Made by a program: the position numbers and the translations under genes | Shown: positions 10,838 to 23,249 of the stretch, piece after piece | How the letters are laid out: each line of letters opens with the position of its first letter | Numbering within the stretch: position 1 is the stretch's first letter | Notes under the pieces: generated by a model | Seen by the model: the letters and a program-made list of their open reading frames with translations, nothing else | The model's database searches: none | Told to the model about the DNA's origin: nothing | Assembly: GCA_018296165.2 (NCBI GenBank) | Contig: JACKQL020000151.1 | Location: 1 to 64,000 of the forward strand | DNA: 64,000 bases | Reading direction: 5' to 3' | Source: Termitomyces sp. T153 | Taxonomy: Eukaryota > Basidiomycota > Agaricomycetes > Agaricales > Lyophyllaceae

Positions 10838-11667
10838 GGCAACCCAGGGCTAGTTGACACAGATGGCATTAGTGGGCATAACCCCTGCCTCTGGATTCAC
10901 TAGGAATTCAACTCCCACAAGTAATCCAAGCATGTTTTATTCTCTACTTTCCCTCACATAATCTGAAAAACTGAATGATTCCCACCAGAAGTCCAAATCA
11001 GAACTTGAATTCAGTATGAATACTCTACAAGTACAAGATTGTACAAGAAGAGAACAATGGAAGCATGAGACAGCAAGAAATCAGAACCCAACTACCACCT
11101 CACCACCTCTCCCCCTTCAGAGCCCCCCTCCCCATTTCCCCAATTCCCTGATCCACCTCCATCCATATCCTCACTATGGTCAGTACCTCCACAAGCCCAG
11201 GCAGTTCCTCTCCTGCATCTGCCGCCACCTCCCACCACAATCCTGAAGCCACTATATTGCACCACTGGTGCCCCACCAGCAGCTGCCTCATCCTTACCAC
11301 CCTCTGACCTAGCTCCAGAGAGTGGTACCTGGGCATCTGCACCAACCTGTTCTAGATTGATGCAAACATAGCAGCAGCCCCATCCATAAGGACCTAGTGC
11401 TCCTGGACCTAACCTGCCTCAAACCTGTTATCAAAAGTTCAGAAAGAAGGAAAAGATAGTTATGCAAGACCCCTGCATGCCATGAGGCTGCCTTGCTTAC
11501 CAACCACTCTTCCCACTGCCTCCCAGCCTCCACCTCCACCTACAATAGACCCCCTTCCAATACACACCACTGTTCCTCTGCCTCTTCTACAAACTATGCC
11601 TGCAACTGTGTCAGATGTTCTCACAAACCCCACACCTCCAATACCCTTGCCATAGCCATCTGCACCA
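10838..11667 (-). pseudogene. G1 antisense accessory ORF, C-terminal part
   Basis: Corresponds to 19,830-20,655 of G2 and reads on minus. Blocks at 11,681-11,460 and 11,345-11,100 match the Gly-rich C-terminal region of the G2 copy (for example GRGTVVC and GGGGGWEAVGRVV). The gene is cut at 11,667 by the Copia insertion; its N-terminal part resumes at 25,471. Many stops. Confidence 0.5.
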
Positions 11668-11672
11668 CTGTG

Positions 11673-12018
11673 TGTAGACAAAGATATAAAGTAAGATCCT
11701 CAGAGTCACAACAAAGTAATTGAGATGACTAAATTATGTACCTGTAGACAAAGATATAAAGTAAGATATACAGGATAGTAAGTAACAAAGTATGAGAAGT
11801 GTAATAAGTCAATGTACTCTCAGAGTTATAACACAGTAATTGAGACAACTGAGGGATGTGTGTTTTGTATACTCTGAATATGTATGGACAGTAAAATAAG
11901 GTTTTATGGAAAGTATAGCAAACAAAGAAATGATCATGTAACAGGGTGGTGTAACATATGAAAATTATGAAGAGAGTAATTTATATGAAGTAGCACATAC
12001 TGGGGGTCCAGTTTAACA
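11673..12018 (-). repeat. C1 3' LTR
   Basis: TGTAGACAAAG to GTTTAACA on +. It matches 25,134-25,465 throughout; a polypurine tract (CCAGGGGAG on minus) abuts its inner edge at 12,019-12,027. It begins with an extra short duplication of the TGTAGACAAAGATATAAAG motif (11,673 and again near 11,743). Confidence 0.9.
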
Positions 12019-12063
12019 CTCCCCTGGACAACCAGCATCATTTTACTTGCTGAGGCTGAGTTT

Positions 12064-13660
12064 TCAAACAAGGTAGTCATGGGTAGACCAGAAAAGCAGC
12101 TTTGTAAAGAAGTCAGCGACATTTTCAGCAGAGGGTATAGGTATAATCTGAATATCTCCTTCATGTACCTGTTTGCAGATGTAATGGTGCCTAATGTCAA
12201 TGTGTTTGGCCCAAGAGTGTCCTTTTGTGGATTCTGTGAGGGCAATAGATGAATGGTTGTCAGCATGGATGGCAGCAGGAAGTGGCTGGGGTAGATTGAC
12301 TTTGGCCAGGAAATTCTGCATCCAGAGGGCTTGTTGGGTGCCACACATCAAGGCCATATACTTAGCCTCAGTGGTACTGAGTGCTACAGTAGCTTGATGT
12401 TTTGAGCTCCAAGACACAGCCCCTCCAGCCATCATAAAGACATATCCAGAGGTGGAATGGCATGTGTCAAGATCTCCCCTGTAATCCATGTCCATGTAGC
12501 TGATGGGCTTTAGGTTGTTTTTGAGCTCCTTAGTGTAGGTGAGCTTGTAGTCCAGAGTTCCCTTCACATACCTGAGCACATGGACCAAAGCATTCTAGTG
12601 CATGGAGCTGGGGTTGGACTGGAAATGGGCTAAGAGGCCTATAGCAAATGATAAGTCTGGATGAGTTGCAACTTGTGCCCACATCAGGGAGCCCAATGCC
12701 TCTCTATATGGTTTGTTGGTCATGAACAGACAATTGGCTTCTGTCTGTGGTCCTATAGATTCAGTCAGGCAGATGCCTGTTAGTAGGGGTGTGCTATGGG
12801 GGTTGCTGTCTGTCATTCCAAAATGCTTGAGTACCCACTTTAGGTATGCCTATTGTGACAATAATATAGCCCTTATTGTCTGATCCCTTTCAATTACTAT
12901 ACAGAGGATAAAGGATGGGTTTCTAAGGTCCTTGACCTTGTAGATCTCTGCTAGTTTGCACTTAGCCTTGGTAGCTCCCTTTTGAGTAGTTGACAATCCA
13001 AAAACATTGTTGTTGAAGGTATTAGTGATTATATGCTTGCTATTTTTCACCCTTGTTTGTATGCAAGGGTCAGCTTGTGAGACAGAATAGTTTAGGTTTT
13101 ATATGCAGCATTTAGTGTCCAAAACCAATCTCTCCCTCCCAGCATCATACCATACAGAGTCTTCAGGAGCTCAGCCTTCATTCCCTCCCTTCCTGGAGTG
13201 CCTTGTAGTATGTCCATATATACTTGGAACTCAGGAATGCTGTTCAGGTATGCTGCTACAAAATCAATCTGCCAGATTTTGAGGTCAAGTAATGCTGCAA
13301 TTGCAATCAAGATATGGAGTGATTTGAGTCTGACAACAGCTGCATATGTTTTGTCATAGTCTTCACCTACCACCTGTGAGTACCCCTTAGCTACAAGTCT
13401 AGCCTTCCTTCTCACAATCTTCCTCTCCACATTGTACTTATTTGCAAATACCCACCAGTAGCCCATGACCTTCTTTTCTGCAGGGATCTCTGACTCTGGT
13501 ACTGCCCTCCATACTTTCCACTCCTCCATGACCTATAACTCTTGCTGGATAGCTGGTAGCCATAAGTTGGGGCAACACATTGCTTCCTTGTAGCTTTTGG
13601 GTATGTAGTCATCATCATCCACATCTGCTTTTGACAGAAGTGCAAGGAATGCATAGGCAT
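12064..13660 (-). pseudogene. C1 Copia-type reverse transcriptase and RNase H
   Basis: RT begins near 13,529 on minus (WKVWRAVP, RKARLVAKGYSQ, WQIDFVAAYLN, LLKTLYG). The region that normally carries the catalytic Asp pair reads TFNNNVFG (near 13,020), so both Asp are now Asn, consistent with G-to-A changes on the coding strand. The thumb follows at 12,816-12,595. RNase H (12,588-12,064) is well kept, with ATVALSTTEAKYMAL, HADNHSSIALTES and KHIDIRHHYICKQV, ending at the polypurine tract. Three frames and several stops; inactive. RT and RNase H would have copied element RNA into cDNA. Confidence 0.85.
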
Positions 13661-14553
13661 CCTGTGCCAAGTATGACATTGGTAAGTCAGGTGCAGGCAC
13701 TCATTGCAGTCTATTCAAGCAACAGAGGATGATGGCATCAGGTGCAGGCAAGTTTGATATGGTGGTGGTATTGGGCTGTGGTGTCTCTGAATTTGGGGGC
13801 AGGTTCCATAGCTGTATCAGACTTGGCAACTTGCATCCTAGGGGGATGAAGGGGTACACCCCTGCAGATGTAGGGGGCAATGAGCTGGCATAGTGTAAGG
13901 AGTCCTGGGGTCTTTGAGGGTGTGGGAGAGGGTGTGACAGCAGCTAGTAAGTCATCAGCTTTCTTGATAGCTGTGAGAGATCTGTGACCTGATCCTTCAT
14001 CAAGGATCACATCACAGGAAGTAACTATGTTCCTCATGGCCTGGTCAAGAAGTCTGTAGCTGCCAATGCCTGGGGCATAGCCCACCATGTTGTACTTGAC
14101 TGAGCATGGGTCAAGTTTTGACTTTATTAGTTCCTCAGGCACTTTAGCAAAAGCAATTGATCTGAAGGGGTGCAGGTGAGTGATGCTGATCCTCTTTCCT
14201 GTCCACATGCACTCAGGTATACTATTGGATCATGATGATGGAAGTCAGTTCCTGGTGTAGATTTGCATTGCAGCAGCTTCAGCCTACATGTTTTCTGGGA
14301 GACCACTTTCTGCCAGTAAGCATCTCACTGCCTCTATCACCATGCAGATTGCTCTCTTGATGAACCCATTTTTGGAGTGGGCATAGGATACCACAGGCTC
14401 TAGCACTATGCCATGTTCCATGTAGTATTCTTCCCACTTCTCATTCAGCCACTCATGCCCTGCATCAACTCTCACCATGAGCAATTTTTGTCCTGTTTGA
14501 CATTCAGATTCTTTGTGGTATGCAGCAAAAACTTTGAGGGCAGAGTCAGCATC
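13661..14553 (-). pseudogene. C1 integrase, distal part
   Basis: Minus-strand 14,553-14,284 shows the second half of the Copia integrase core: ALKVFAAYHKE, RVDAGHEWLNEKW (second catalytic Asp present) and KNGFIKRAI, where the family has Glu-Arg, so the catalytic Glu is now Lys. The stretch 14,208-13,738 (FAKVPEELIKSKLDP, GYAPG, SYRLLD) is the C-terminal region shared by Copia integrases. The 5' part is displaced to 23,255-23,590 by G2; the reading frame rejoins across the GCATC duplication. Confidence 0.85.
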
Positions 14554-15719
14554 TGTCATGACCTGCTCCCTGGATCCCCAACCCCATTCCCAGCCTGCTC
14601 ACTTCCATGGAGCTCCCCCCAATGTCCCCCTCAATCCCCCAACCATTGTACACCCTCTGTGCCTACTCTGGACAACTCCAACACTTCTCTGGCAAACCCT
14701 GACAGCCCCCCTGGCCAACTCCAACATCTTCCCCACAGCTGCCAATGCTTCCCCTGGATCTCCTGAGCCCTGGAACCATCCCCCCACCATTCCTGACTCT
14801 GTCACATGTCATTGACTCACCACCCTGATTCCTCAGACCCACTCCAAAGTATCACAATGACCTCAGGATGGCCTGCATTTCCAATTGATCCCATTAATAT
14901 ATCAATGCAGCCCACCCCCTGATCACAACCAACACCTGTCAACTCTGCTGAGCTCTGCCAAGTCCCACCACCACAGCCAACATCCCCTGGAGCTCCCCAG
15001 TAGTCAGTATATAAGTCATAGAGTAGCTCTTTGTAATCTAGTCTTGATATTACTTATTGCTTAAAATTACCTATGGTCTGATTGCTTCTCTCTTATGTTT
15101 TGTGTTCCATGTTATGTTTCTCTCTATCTCAGTCTCCTGGTCTTGTTTCATCTCTATTCCATCATTGTTCTCATATTTGTTTCGTATCTCTGCCTGAATC
15201 TATTTTTGTTCTTGTCTCAATCTTGTCTCAACTCCATTTCATTCTGTTCAGCTCTGTCTCATCTTGTTTGATCCATTCTGCCTAATGTGTTCAAGTCTTT
15301 TCCAACCCTACTGCCTTTACAAACTCCATGCTTATGATTACAAACATCAACACATTATTTTAACCAACTCTGGACCTTGCTACATGCTTGGCTCTGAACT
15401 CCATCAACTTTTGTTGATCCCCCATCAAGCTCTGGCTCTGCTCCTCTCACTTGCATAGCCTCTGCTTCCTCTGCACCTACAAAACTCACTTACAGACTTG
15501 TACCTGGTGCCCTGCCAAGTCCAACCCTTTTCCCACAACCTGTCCCTGACTCCTCTGGACCACCTTAGGCTTGCTCAGATCACTTCCCACTCCTTATCCT
15601 CACAAGTCCCCTGTGTTTAGGACTTCTCTGAGTGCCCAGTTGTCAGTGCAGAGAATCACATCTGCCTAGTAAGGGTTTGCCCAGTGCAGCTGAGCCCCCA
15701 TGGTCAGTGGAACCTGATA
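14554..15719 (+). repeat. G2 5' LTR (LTR-A)
   Basis: TGTCATGACC to CCTGATA, 1,166 bp. Carries the TATA box at 15,008-15,014 and the self-primer region at 15,040-15,052. Confidence 0.9.
15008..15052 (+). promoter_or_regulatory. LTR-A core promoter and predicted transcript start
   Basis: TATATAA at 15,008-15,014 lies 32 nt before AGTCTTGATATTA (15,040-15,052). That 13-mer is the exact reverse complement of the sequence right after the LTR (15,720-15,732), as expected if transcription starts there and the RNA 5' end is the primer. The same box and 13-mer recur in the other full LTR-A copies. Confidence 0.7.
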
Positions 15720-15732
15720 TAATATCAAGACT
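15720..15732 (+). promoter_or_regulatory. G2 primer-binding site, self-priming type
   Basis: TAATATCAAGACT immediately follows the LTR and pairs perfectly with 15,040-15,052. The repeat at 44,523-44,535 reads TAATATTGAGACT (two transitions). Confidence 0.7.
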
Positions 15733-15883
15733 CTCCCTTACCCCATTCATGATGTCTGCACTAACTCAACACACACGTCCGTCAAATGCCTTCAATGTCT
15801 ATAGTTGGCCCATGCCTGGAAACCACTATGATTCATTTGGCCCTGCCCAATTTGCCAAAGCCTGTTGAGTTGCAGATCTGACA
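15733..15883 (+). other. G2 5' leader
   Basis: Non-coding leader after the PBS, ending GATCTGACA. It is repeated almost base for base at 23,099-23,249, after the 3' LTR. No ORF of note. Confidence 0.6.
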
Positions 15884-18800
15884 CCAATGTCCCCTCTGCC
15901 TGGCTACACCCATACAACAGCTCTTTCCATGGACACCCTCTCCACTCATACCCAACCCTGCACCACCCTCACCAACACCTCCCATGTTCCCCCCACCTTC
16001 TCCACCAGCTCTGCCCCTCACAAAGGGCAACCCCAACATCACCAAAACTGTATCCAAAACCCCTGGTGATAATTCAATCCATTGCTTGACAACTTCTCCC
16101 AGCACTGCATCCACACCCCTCTGACAACAATAGCAAAAACTCCACTACAGGAAGTTGCCCATTGCATGAAGAACCAATCACAAACCTCACCAAAACAACA
16201 ATAAGACCCTCAAGAACATGCTTCCCCAAACCCTGCCTTTGGATCCACCGACCCACTGCAACTCTGCATGTCATCAGGAATGAACCCAGCAAGTTCCGAC
16301 AGTGCTGACTCTGCCCACAACCCAGTAATAGCACCCACTGCTTGCCAGTAAAGCATCTGACCCCTACACCTTGCTCATAACAACTCAAAGAGTCACCCCA
16401 TCCAATAACTCAAGGTGTCAAGATAGATGCTACTCACCAAACACAGAAGCCACTACTGGAATCAGTTAGGATTCCTTGGAGCAGCACTGCCATTATTTCT
16501 GCCCAATGTTTGAAAGGACCCCAACACCTCCAGCCTGACTCTGGCAACTCCAGAGCAAGGCCAAAGAACTCTCAAGCCTCAAGGTGGCCCAGAAAGGAAG
16601 AAACATGTACCTCTGCCCCACCTTCTTGAAACACACCCCAAAAATGCTCCAATGACCTTTGAAGCCATCTGGACAAATCATGGCACCCTGACTCACAATG
16701 AGGAATAACTCCAGACACCTCCACCACTACTTCAACCCCCCTCCACCTGATCTGGAACCTTTGACATTGAAAGTGCTCGATGCTGCCCCTCTCCCTCCAC
16801 ACTACACTGTCAGACAAAACCTCTACTCCAAGACTCTGCCATCTCTAGCAAAAGAACTCCTCAGCATATAAGTCACTCCAAACAAACTACAGGGGAAAGA
16901 GACTTCTACATGAAGTAGTTCCCTGGAGTGCTCTAGACTTGCTGACATGTTCTCTCAAGGAAGGAATATGCACATCTGCCCCACCTTCCTGAGACACACC
17001 TCAAAAATGCCCCCAACAACTCTGAAAGTCAATATGGAGAACCACAACACTCCGACTTGCAATGTGGAACAACTCCAGACACCTCTGCCACTACTTCAAC
17101 ACATCCACCCATTCAATCCAGAACCTCCAACATTGGAACACTCAGGGCTGCCCCTCTCCACATGCCAGCACCAAATGAGACCTCTGTCTCCTAACTACAC
17201 TGCTCCCAGCAAGAGAACCCCACCAACACAGAAGTCACCCCACCAGAATGAATTATAGGAAAAAGGGGATTCCCCATAAAAAACCCCACCATCACCTTCA
17301 AGACTGCTCTATAGACCCCTCATCCAACTGTCTTGAAATGCCCCCACCTCCACCATAGAAGACACCACCCTGCCCCCACTATCAACTACCCAGCAGAATC
17401 CCCAGCATGGAATGGTCAGAAAAGCTTTTCCCCAAATCCTGCAAGGCACCCCACAAACAACTCCACCTGCAAAGGGTCAACCAGAGTGACAAAGATACAT
17501 GCTTTGACCCCACTATGGAAGTCACCACCCTGCCATTGCCCTGCTCCACCAATAAAAATCAATCCCCCAAACAAAAAATAAACTCTGGACCCTTGAAGCA
17601 GTCTCCCCCAAAACCCACAATGCCCTGGGCAACTAAACCACACCCAACAGAGATTGGCCCAGATGCCAAAAATGACAAATGGCTTCTCCAACTCTATCCC
17701 AACAATAAGCAGTACTCTTTCCCCTGATCAGAAACCTAGTTGATCACCCCACAGTGCTAAGACCTACCCCCATCTCTATTTATAGTGACCTCTGGACCAC
17801 TCTGGAGCATGAATAAAGGATTGCTCTAACCCTGCTGTGACCCTCCTTGAAATCCAAACTAATGCCCCCCTCATAACGGACTTCTCCACTACCCTCTAGC
17901 CATTGTGAATAACCATCCCTTCCAATGCAGCTAAATACTTCATACAAAGAGACAATGGCCCAACTGACCCAAGCCCTCGGAAGGCAGCTAGACTCACTCC
18001 TCCTATTCAAGCATGACTCTGGGAGCCACCACCCATATGCAACAACTCTGCCACTCAGTGGTAATGTCTGTTAAATGTCTGCTTGTTGTGCTGACTTGAA
18101 TAAAGAGGAAAACTCTACTCTGGAGCTTCCCCTTTGACTCACATCACCTCTGACACAACCCCACCAACAAGTCAAGACCCAACTCTACCCCCAACATTGA
18201 CTCCAGACCTCTGGTTCTTGCACTGGAAATAACAGACTGACAAAATATGTCCTGGACCCCTTTTTCTGCCCTGCACCACCTCTAAAGTCAACTCTATCAA
18301 CAAACCACCCACCAAACAACTCTCATGCTAACCCTGGACTGCTAACTCCCACTCCAAAGGAAGAAGCAAAGTCCCAAGCTCACCCAAACCAGTCCCGCCC
18401 CACCTCACCAAAATCAAGAGAGCTCTACTAGCAAAGTCAACACTTCACCAACCTCGCACCACCTCCGATGCCAGCTCCACCCTGGGAAGGGACAAAAACT
18501 ACTGCCTGAAGCCTGAGCTCACCCCCAAACTAACTCCACCTTGGCCCACCAAACCTATGAGAGCTCCACCAGCAAGAAGGGACAAAGACCCACCAAACCT
18601 TGTGCTATCTCCATTTGCTGGCTCTGTCCTGGGAAGGAATGAAGACCCACCAACCCTCACACCATTCCTGTTTGCTGGCTCCACCCTGGAAAGGGACAAA
18701 AACCCATCAACCCTTGCACCACCTCCTTTTCACTGGCCCTGCACAACTCTGCCAACAAGCTAGCAACCCTTAGGCCCTCAATACAATCCTCAACACAGCT

Positions 18801-19860
18801 CAACTAAGAAGCCAGCAGCCCCAGACCCCTAATACAACCTCAACCCACATGCTACCACCTGCTCTGACCTCCGGCAATCTGTTGGATAACAACCCCAAAC
18901 TCCCCCCTTGCTCTGAAGCACCTCTGCCAAGAAGAACCAATCATCAACCAAACCATGCACTGCCTATGCCAAAGAAAGCATCCCCCAATACAACCCCAGC
19001 AGCACCTCAAGCTCTATAGAATGCCAGAAATATGTAAGACTCTCTACCTGGCTCTGAACTTACCTTTGGCCATAGATGGCCTAAAATCTACCAACCCCCA
19101 ACTTTGGACCAGAAGAAACTCATCAGGACTGGTCACTTCAAACCCTGCCCCCTCACCTACAACACTCCAGAGTGCAGCAAAACCCCAACCCCACACACTC
19201 TTCACTAAACACAATACTCTGGAAGCTTGACAAACTCCCATCATGCACAACCCCACTAGAAAGCAGACCTCCAGACACCACCAATCAAGGGATTGCAACA
19301 CATACCCTAAGGGAGTACCTCTGCCTCTATGCTAATCCAACTCACAGCATAGCTAGCATGTAAAACAGTCCCCTACCAACTCACCATAAGGGCAACCCCA
19401 CCCTGGGAACTCCGCCACTATGCTACCAAGGACTTCTATCTCTGACTGGCCCAGCCTCCAAGGACAGACTTCACCATGTCACCCTGCCACTCTCCACCAT
19501 CATCAAAGAAAAAGGGACCTCTGCTACCTCTGCTAGCCATGTCAGCATAAGAGACTTCCCTCTGCCACCTCTGCCATTGTCAAAAGGGACCTCTGCTACC
19601 CTGCTAGCCATGCCAGTACAAGAAAAAACTAAAGCCACCAGCTGCCATCAAGCACACTTCAAAGGCCTGAGGACAACCCCTACAACCTTGGTCCAAAATC
19701 CCAAAGGATCAAGCCCAACAATGCTGCCCACCAATGCCCCAAGACACAATAAAACTCTGCAGGAAGGCTTCCAATATCTCCACCGAGCCTTGGGACCCTC
19801 TCCTACAATGCTCTGCCAAGTCCTGACAACCCCAGAACTAGCCAACACAGATGGCACTAG
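15884..19860 (+). pseudogene. G2 gag-pol relic
   Basis: About 4 kb of C-rich, stop-filled sequence on +. RT is recognisable only at about 17,700-17,800 (FPLIRNLVD, then WTTLEHE, matching the usual YPLPLI...LVD and WKTAF blocks). The RNase H/integrase linker (ACAACTCTGCCACTCAGTGG) is near 18,040, as in G0 and G1. Integrase relics run about 19,030-19,420, and the stretch to 19,860 matches G1 on both sides of E1. The gag end (15,884-16,500) is too decayed to prove. No catalytic motif survives. Confidence 0.5.
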
Positions 19861-19997
19861 TGGGCTTAACCCCTGCTGCTGGACTTACTAGGAATTCAGC
19901 TCCCACCAGTACTCCTGCATGTTTTCACTTATCTCACCCCTCACACAAACTAAAAGTTTCACTATGCATGCCCAGGAGCATCAACCAAGCACTGAAT

Positions 19998-21860
19998 TCA
20001 ATACAAATAAACTACAAAGAAGAAGGAGATAATGCACAACAGAATGCAAGACAACAAGAAAGTGGGGCCTAACCACCCCTTCACCCCCACCCCCCCTCCA
20101 GAGCTCCTCCTCTCCCCTCCTCTCCAATCCCCAAATCCATCTTCATCTGTGCTCAGACCACTGCCAGAACCTCCACTAACCCTGGCAATACCTCCCCTAT
20201 GTCTGCTGCCACCTCTCACCATAATCCTGGGGCCACTGCATTGTGCTGCCAATGCTCTGCCAGCAACTGTCCCATCCTTACCACCCCCTGCTCCAACTCC
20301 AGAGGTCAATCTGTGGATATCTGCACCAATCCATCCTAGATTGACACAACGGCAGCAGTAGCCCTGTCCAGAAGGACTCTGTGCTCCCACACCCAACCTA
20401 CCCAAAACTTGTTAACTAGAGACAGAGGAAAAGGTAAGGTACTCATGGAGAATCCTGGCATGTCCTAAGGCAGCCTTGCTCATCAACCACTCCTCCCACC
20501 ATCTGCTGGCCCCCACTTCTACCTGAAACAGCCTGCTCTCCTCTAAGCCCCAGCACCCCTCCACCTCCTCTGCAGACCACACCTCCAACTAAGATAGGCA
20601 CTCCTGCAGACCCTGCACTTCCAACAACCTCACCGTGGCCATCTGCACTGCTGTGTTGTAATCCTGCTGTACCACATCCCTCTCTCTCTGCACTATATCA
20701 CAGTCCTCCTCTGCCCTCTGAAGCTCCCCCTCTCATGCCATCAATGCTGTTGTTAAAGCCTCCACCTGTTGACAAAGGAATATCTCTGTGATCAAAGGCA
20801 TGGGCTCCAGAGAACTTGAAGGTCATCCTAACAGCATGCCCAAGCTAGGAGAGTAGATATGAGGCCCCAGGAGACCCACCATCACTGCCTCACCCCATGG
20901 CCTCTTGCTGGGCCCTGCCTCTGGCAGCAGGGAGGCTCTCTACTTCTCCTTGTTCCTCACCACTGGTGCCCCCTCCCTCCTTCTACCCTGTGGGGGTCCC
21001 ACCTTCTCTGCTGACTGCCCTGCACTTTCCCCTTCCTCTAGACCTGATCCCTGCCCTGATGTCCTTGCCTTCTGTGCCTCACCCAGCTGACCCTGCACCC
21101 ACCCCTCCTCCCACCCCTGCTCCATGGCAACACAGGCCACCTGCCAGTCCAACAAGATAAAGCACTTCTCATGCCTTGCACAGCACAAAAGGCAAACTGA
21201 AGTATTGTGATGAGAGCTCATGGAGGGCTTGTCAAACTCACAGAGTTCACCCTGCCAAGTGCAGAGAGTATACTGGAATGGCTAATTGGCAAAGCTCAAT
21301 GAGGACAGGCTCAAAAACTTACTAGAGCCTTGTTTTGACACCACTCCAACATTGGGGGACTCCATGCCCACCCCAATGCCCTTGCAAATATCTCTGCTGT
21401 CACCTCTGCCTGTGGAATCCCCTCAACATCCCCTGCCACCAAACTTGGTCTTGCGGGACAGGCTCAACTAACCCACCCCAAGCCCCCAGACAAACCTATC
21501 ACTGCCATGGACAATTCTGCCATGCTTTCAGTCTCTTTGGGAAAGCAGGAGTAAGGGACTTACAACTACAGTATATGGCACTGATCTGATGCTGATGCTC
21601 GAATTCTTCCTGCTCACTGTCATACTCCATCAGCTTGCCTGTGCAGTTGTTGTTGAAGGACAAGGGATCAGAGGAGCCAGACAAATAGGCTGAAGAAGAC
21701 ATGATGGGAAAGATTTTTTGGAGCCTTGGAGTATGTCCAAACCTTTTAATTGATTGGGAAGAACTCTCTGATGAATGGTGGCCACACTTTGACTTTGCCT
21801 CCCATGCTGCCACCACTCACTGCAGTTTGATCAATATTGCTTGGCCTCAATTCCCACACC
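19998..21860 (-). pseudogene. G2 antisense accessory ORF (best-preserved copy)
   Basis: Read on minus from near the polypurine tract back toward pol. (1) A Ser-rich N-terminus (21,816-21,499). (2) A Cys-rich module near 21,270-21,140: CTW, then GELCEFD, then SVCLLCCARHEKC, giving a Cys cluster of spacing 2 and 5. (3) A helix VACVAMEQGWEEGW. (4) A region GPPQGRRREGAPV. (5) A coiled-coil-like stretch near 20,760-20,640 (EGELQRAEEDCD). (6) A Gly/Ser-rich C-terminus (20,405-19,998) ending in a hydrophobic tail. Homologues in G0 and G1 keep the order. The family is not one I can name. Being antisense to pol, it needs its own promoter, perhaps inside the 3' LTR reading leftward. Confidence 0.6.
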
Positions 21861-21908
21861 CTCATCAACCCCCAACCTGAGCCCTGCATCTTGAGGATCT
21901 TGATGCTG

Positions 21909-21920
21909 AAGGGGGGGTGA
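21909..21920 (+). promoter_or_regulatory. G2 polypurine tract
   Basis: AAGGGGGGGTGA directly before the 3' LTR; the usual plus-strand primer site. G1 has GAAGAGGGGGTGATGGGTGA at the same place. Confidence 0.75.
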
Positions 21921-23085
21921 TGTCACAATCCACTTCTTAGATCCCCAACCCCATTTCCAGCCTGCTTGCTTCCATAAAGCTCCCCCCAATGTCCCCCTCA
22001 ATCCCCCAACCATCATACACTCTCTGCACCTACTCTGGGCAACTCCAACACTTTTCTGGCAAACTCTGACACCCCCCCTAGCCAACTCCAACATCTTCCC
22101 CACAGCTGCCAATGCTTCCCCTGGATCTCCTGAGCCCTGGAACCATCCCCCCACCATTCCTGACTCTGTCACATGTCATTGACTCACCACCCTGGTTCCT
22201 CAGACCCACTCCAAAGTATCACAATGACCTCAGGATGGCCTGCATTTCCAATTGATCCCATTAATATATCAATGCAGCCCACCCCCTGATCACAACCAAC
22301 ACCTGTCAACTCTGCTGAGCTCTGCCAAGTCCCACCACCACAGCCAACATCCCCTGGAGCTCCCCAGTAGTCAGTATATAAGTCATAGAGTAGCTCTTTG
22401 TAATCTAGTCTTGATATTACTTATTGCTTAAAATTACCTATGGTCTGATTGCTTCTCTCTTGTGTTTTGTGTTCCATGTTACATTTCTCTCTATCTCAGT
22501 CTTCTGGTCTTGTTTCATCTTTATTCCATCATCATTCTCATATTTGTTCTGTATCTCCACCTCAATCTTTTTTGTTCCTGTTTCAATCTTGTCTTGACTC
22601 TATTTCATTCTATTCAGCTCTATCTCATCTCATTTGATCCATTCCGCCTATTGTGTTCAAGTCTTTTCCAACCCTACTGCCTTTACAAACTCCATGCTTA
22701 CGATTACAAACATCAACACATTATTTTAACCAACTCTGGACCTTGCTACATGCTTGGCTCTGAACTCCATCAACTTCTGTTGATCCCCCATCAAGCTCTG
22801 GCTCTGCTCCTCTCACTCACATAGCCTCTGCTTCCTTTGCACCTACAAAACTTGCTTACAGACTTGTACCTGGTGCCCTGCCAAGTCCAACCCTTTCCCT
22901 GCAACCCATCCCCGACTCCTCTGGACTACCTTGGGCTTGCTCAGATCACTTTCCACTCCTTATCCTCACAAGTCCCCTGTGTTTAGGACTTCTCTGAGTG
23001 CCCAGTCGTCAGTGCAGAGAATCACGTCTGCCTAGTAAGGGGTTGCCCAGTGCAGCTGAGCCCCCATGGTCAGCAGAACTTGACA
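21921..23085 (+). repeat. G2 3' LTR (LTR-A)
   Basis: TGTCACAATCC to CTTGACA, 1,165 bp, closely matching the 5' LTR. It is followed by an unexpected second PBS and leader (next feature). Confidence 0.9.
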
Positions 23086-23249
23086 TAATATCAAGACTCT
23101 TCCTTACCCCATTCATGATGTCTGCACTAACTCAACACACACGTCCGTCAAATGCCTTCAATGTCTATAGTTGGCCCATGCCTGGAAACCACTATGATTC
23201 ATTTGGCCCTGCCCAATTTGCCAAGGCCTGTTGAGTTGCAGATCTGACA
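23086..23249 (+). repeat. 164-bp terminal extension of G2 (second PBS and leader)
   Basis: Repeats 15,720-15,883, including TAATATCAAGACT and the ending GATCTGACA, and is followed directly by the GCATC duplication. The integrated end of G2 was therefore here, not at the LTR edge. Confidence 0.85.
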
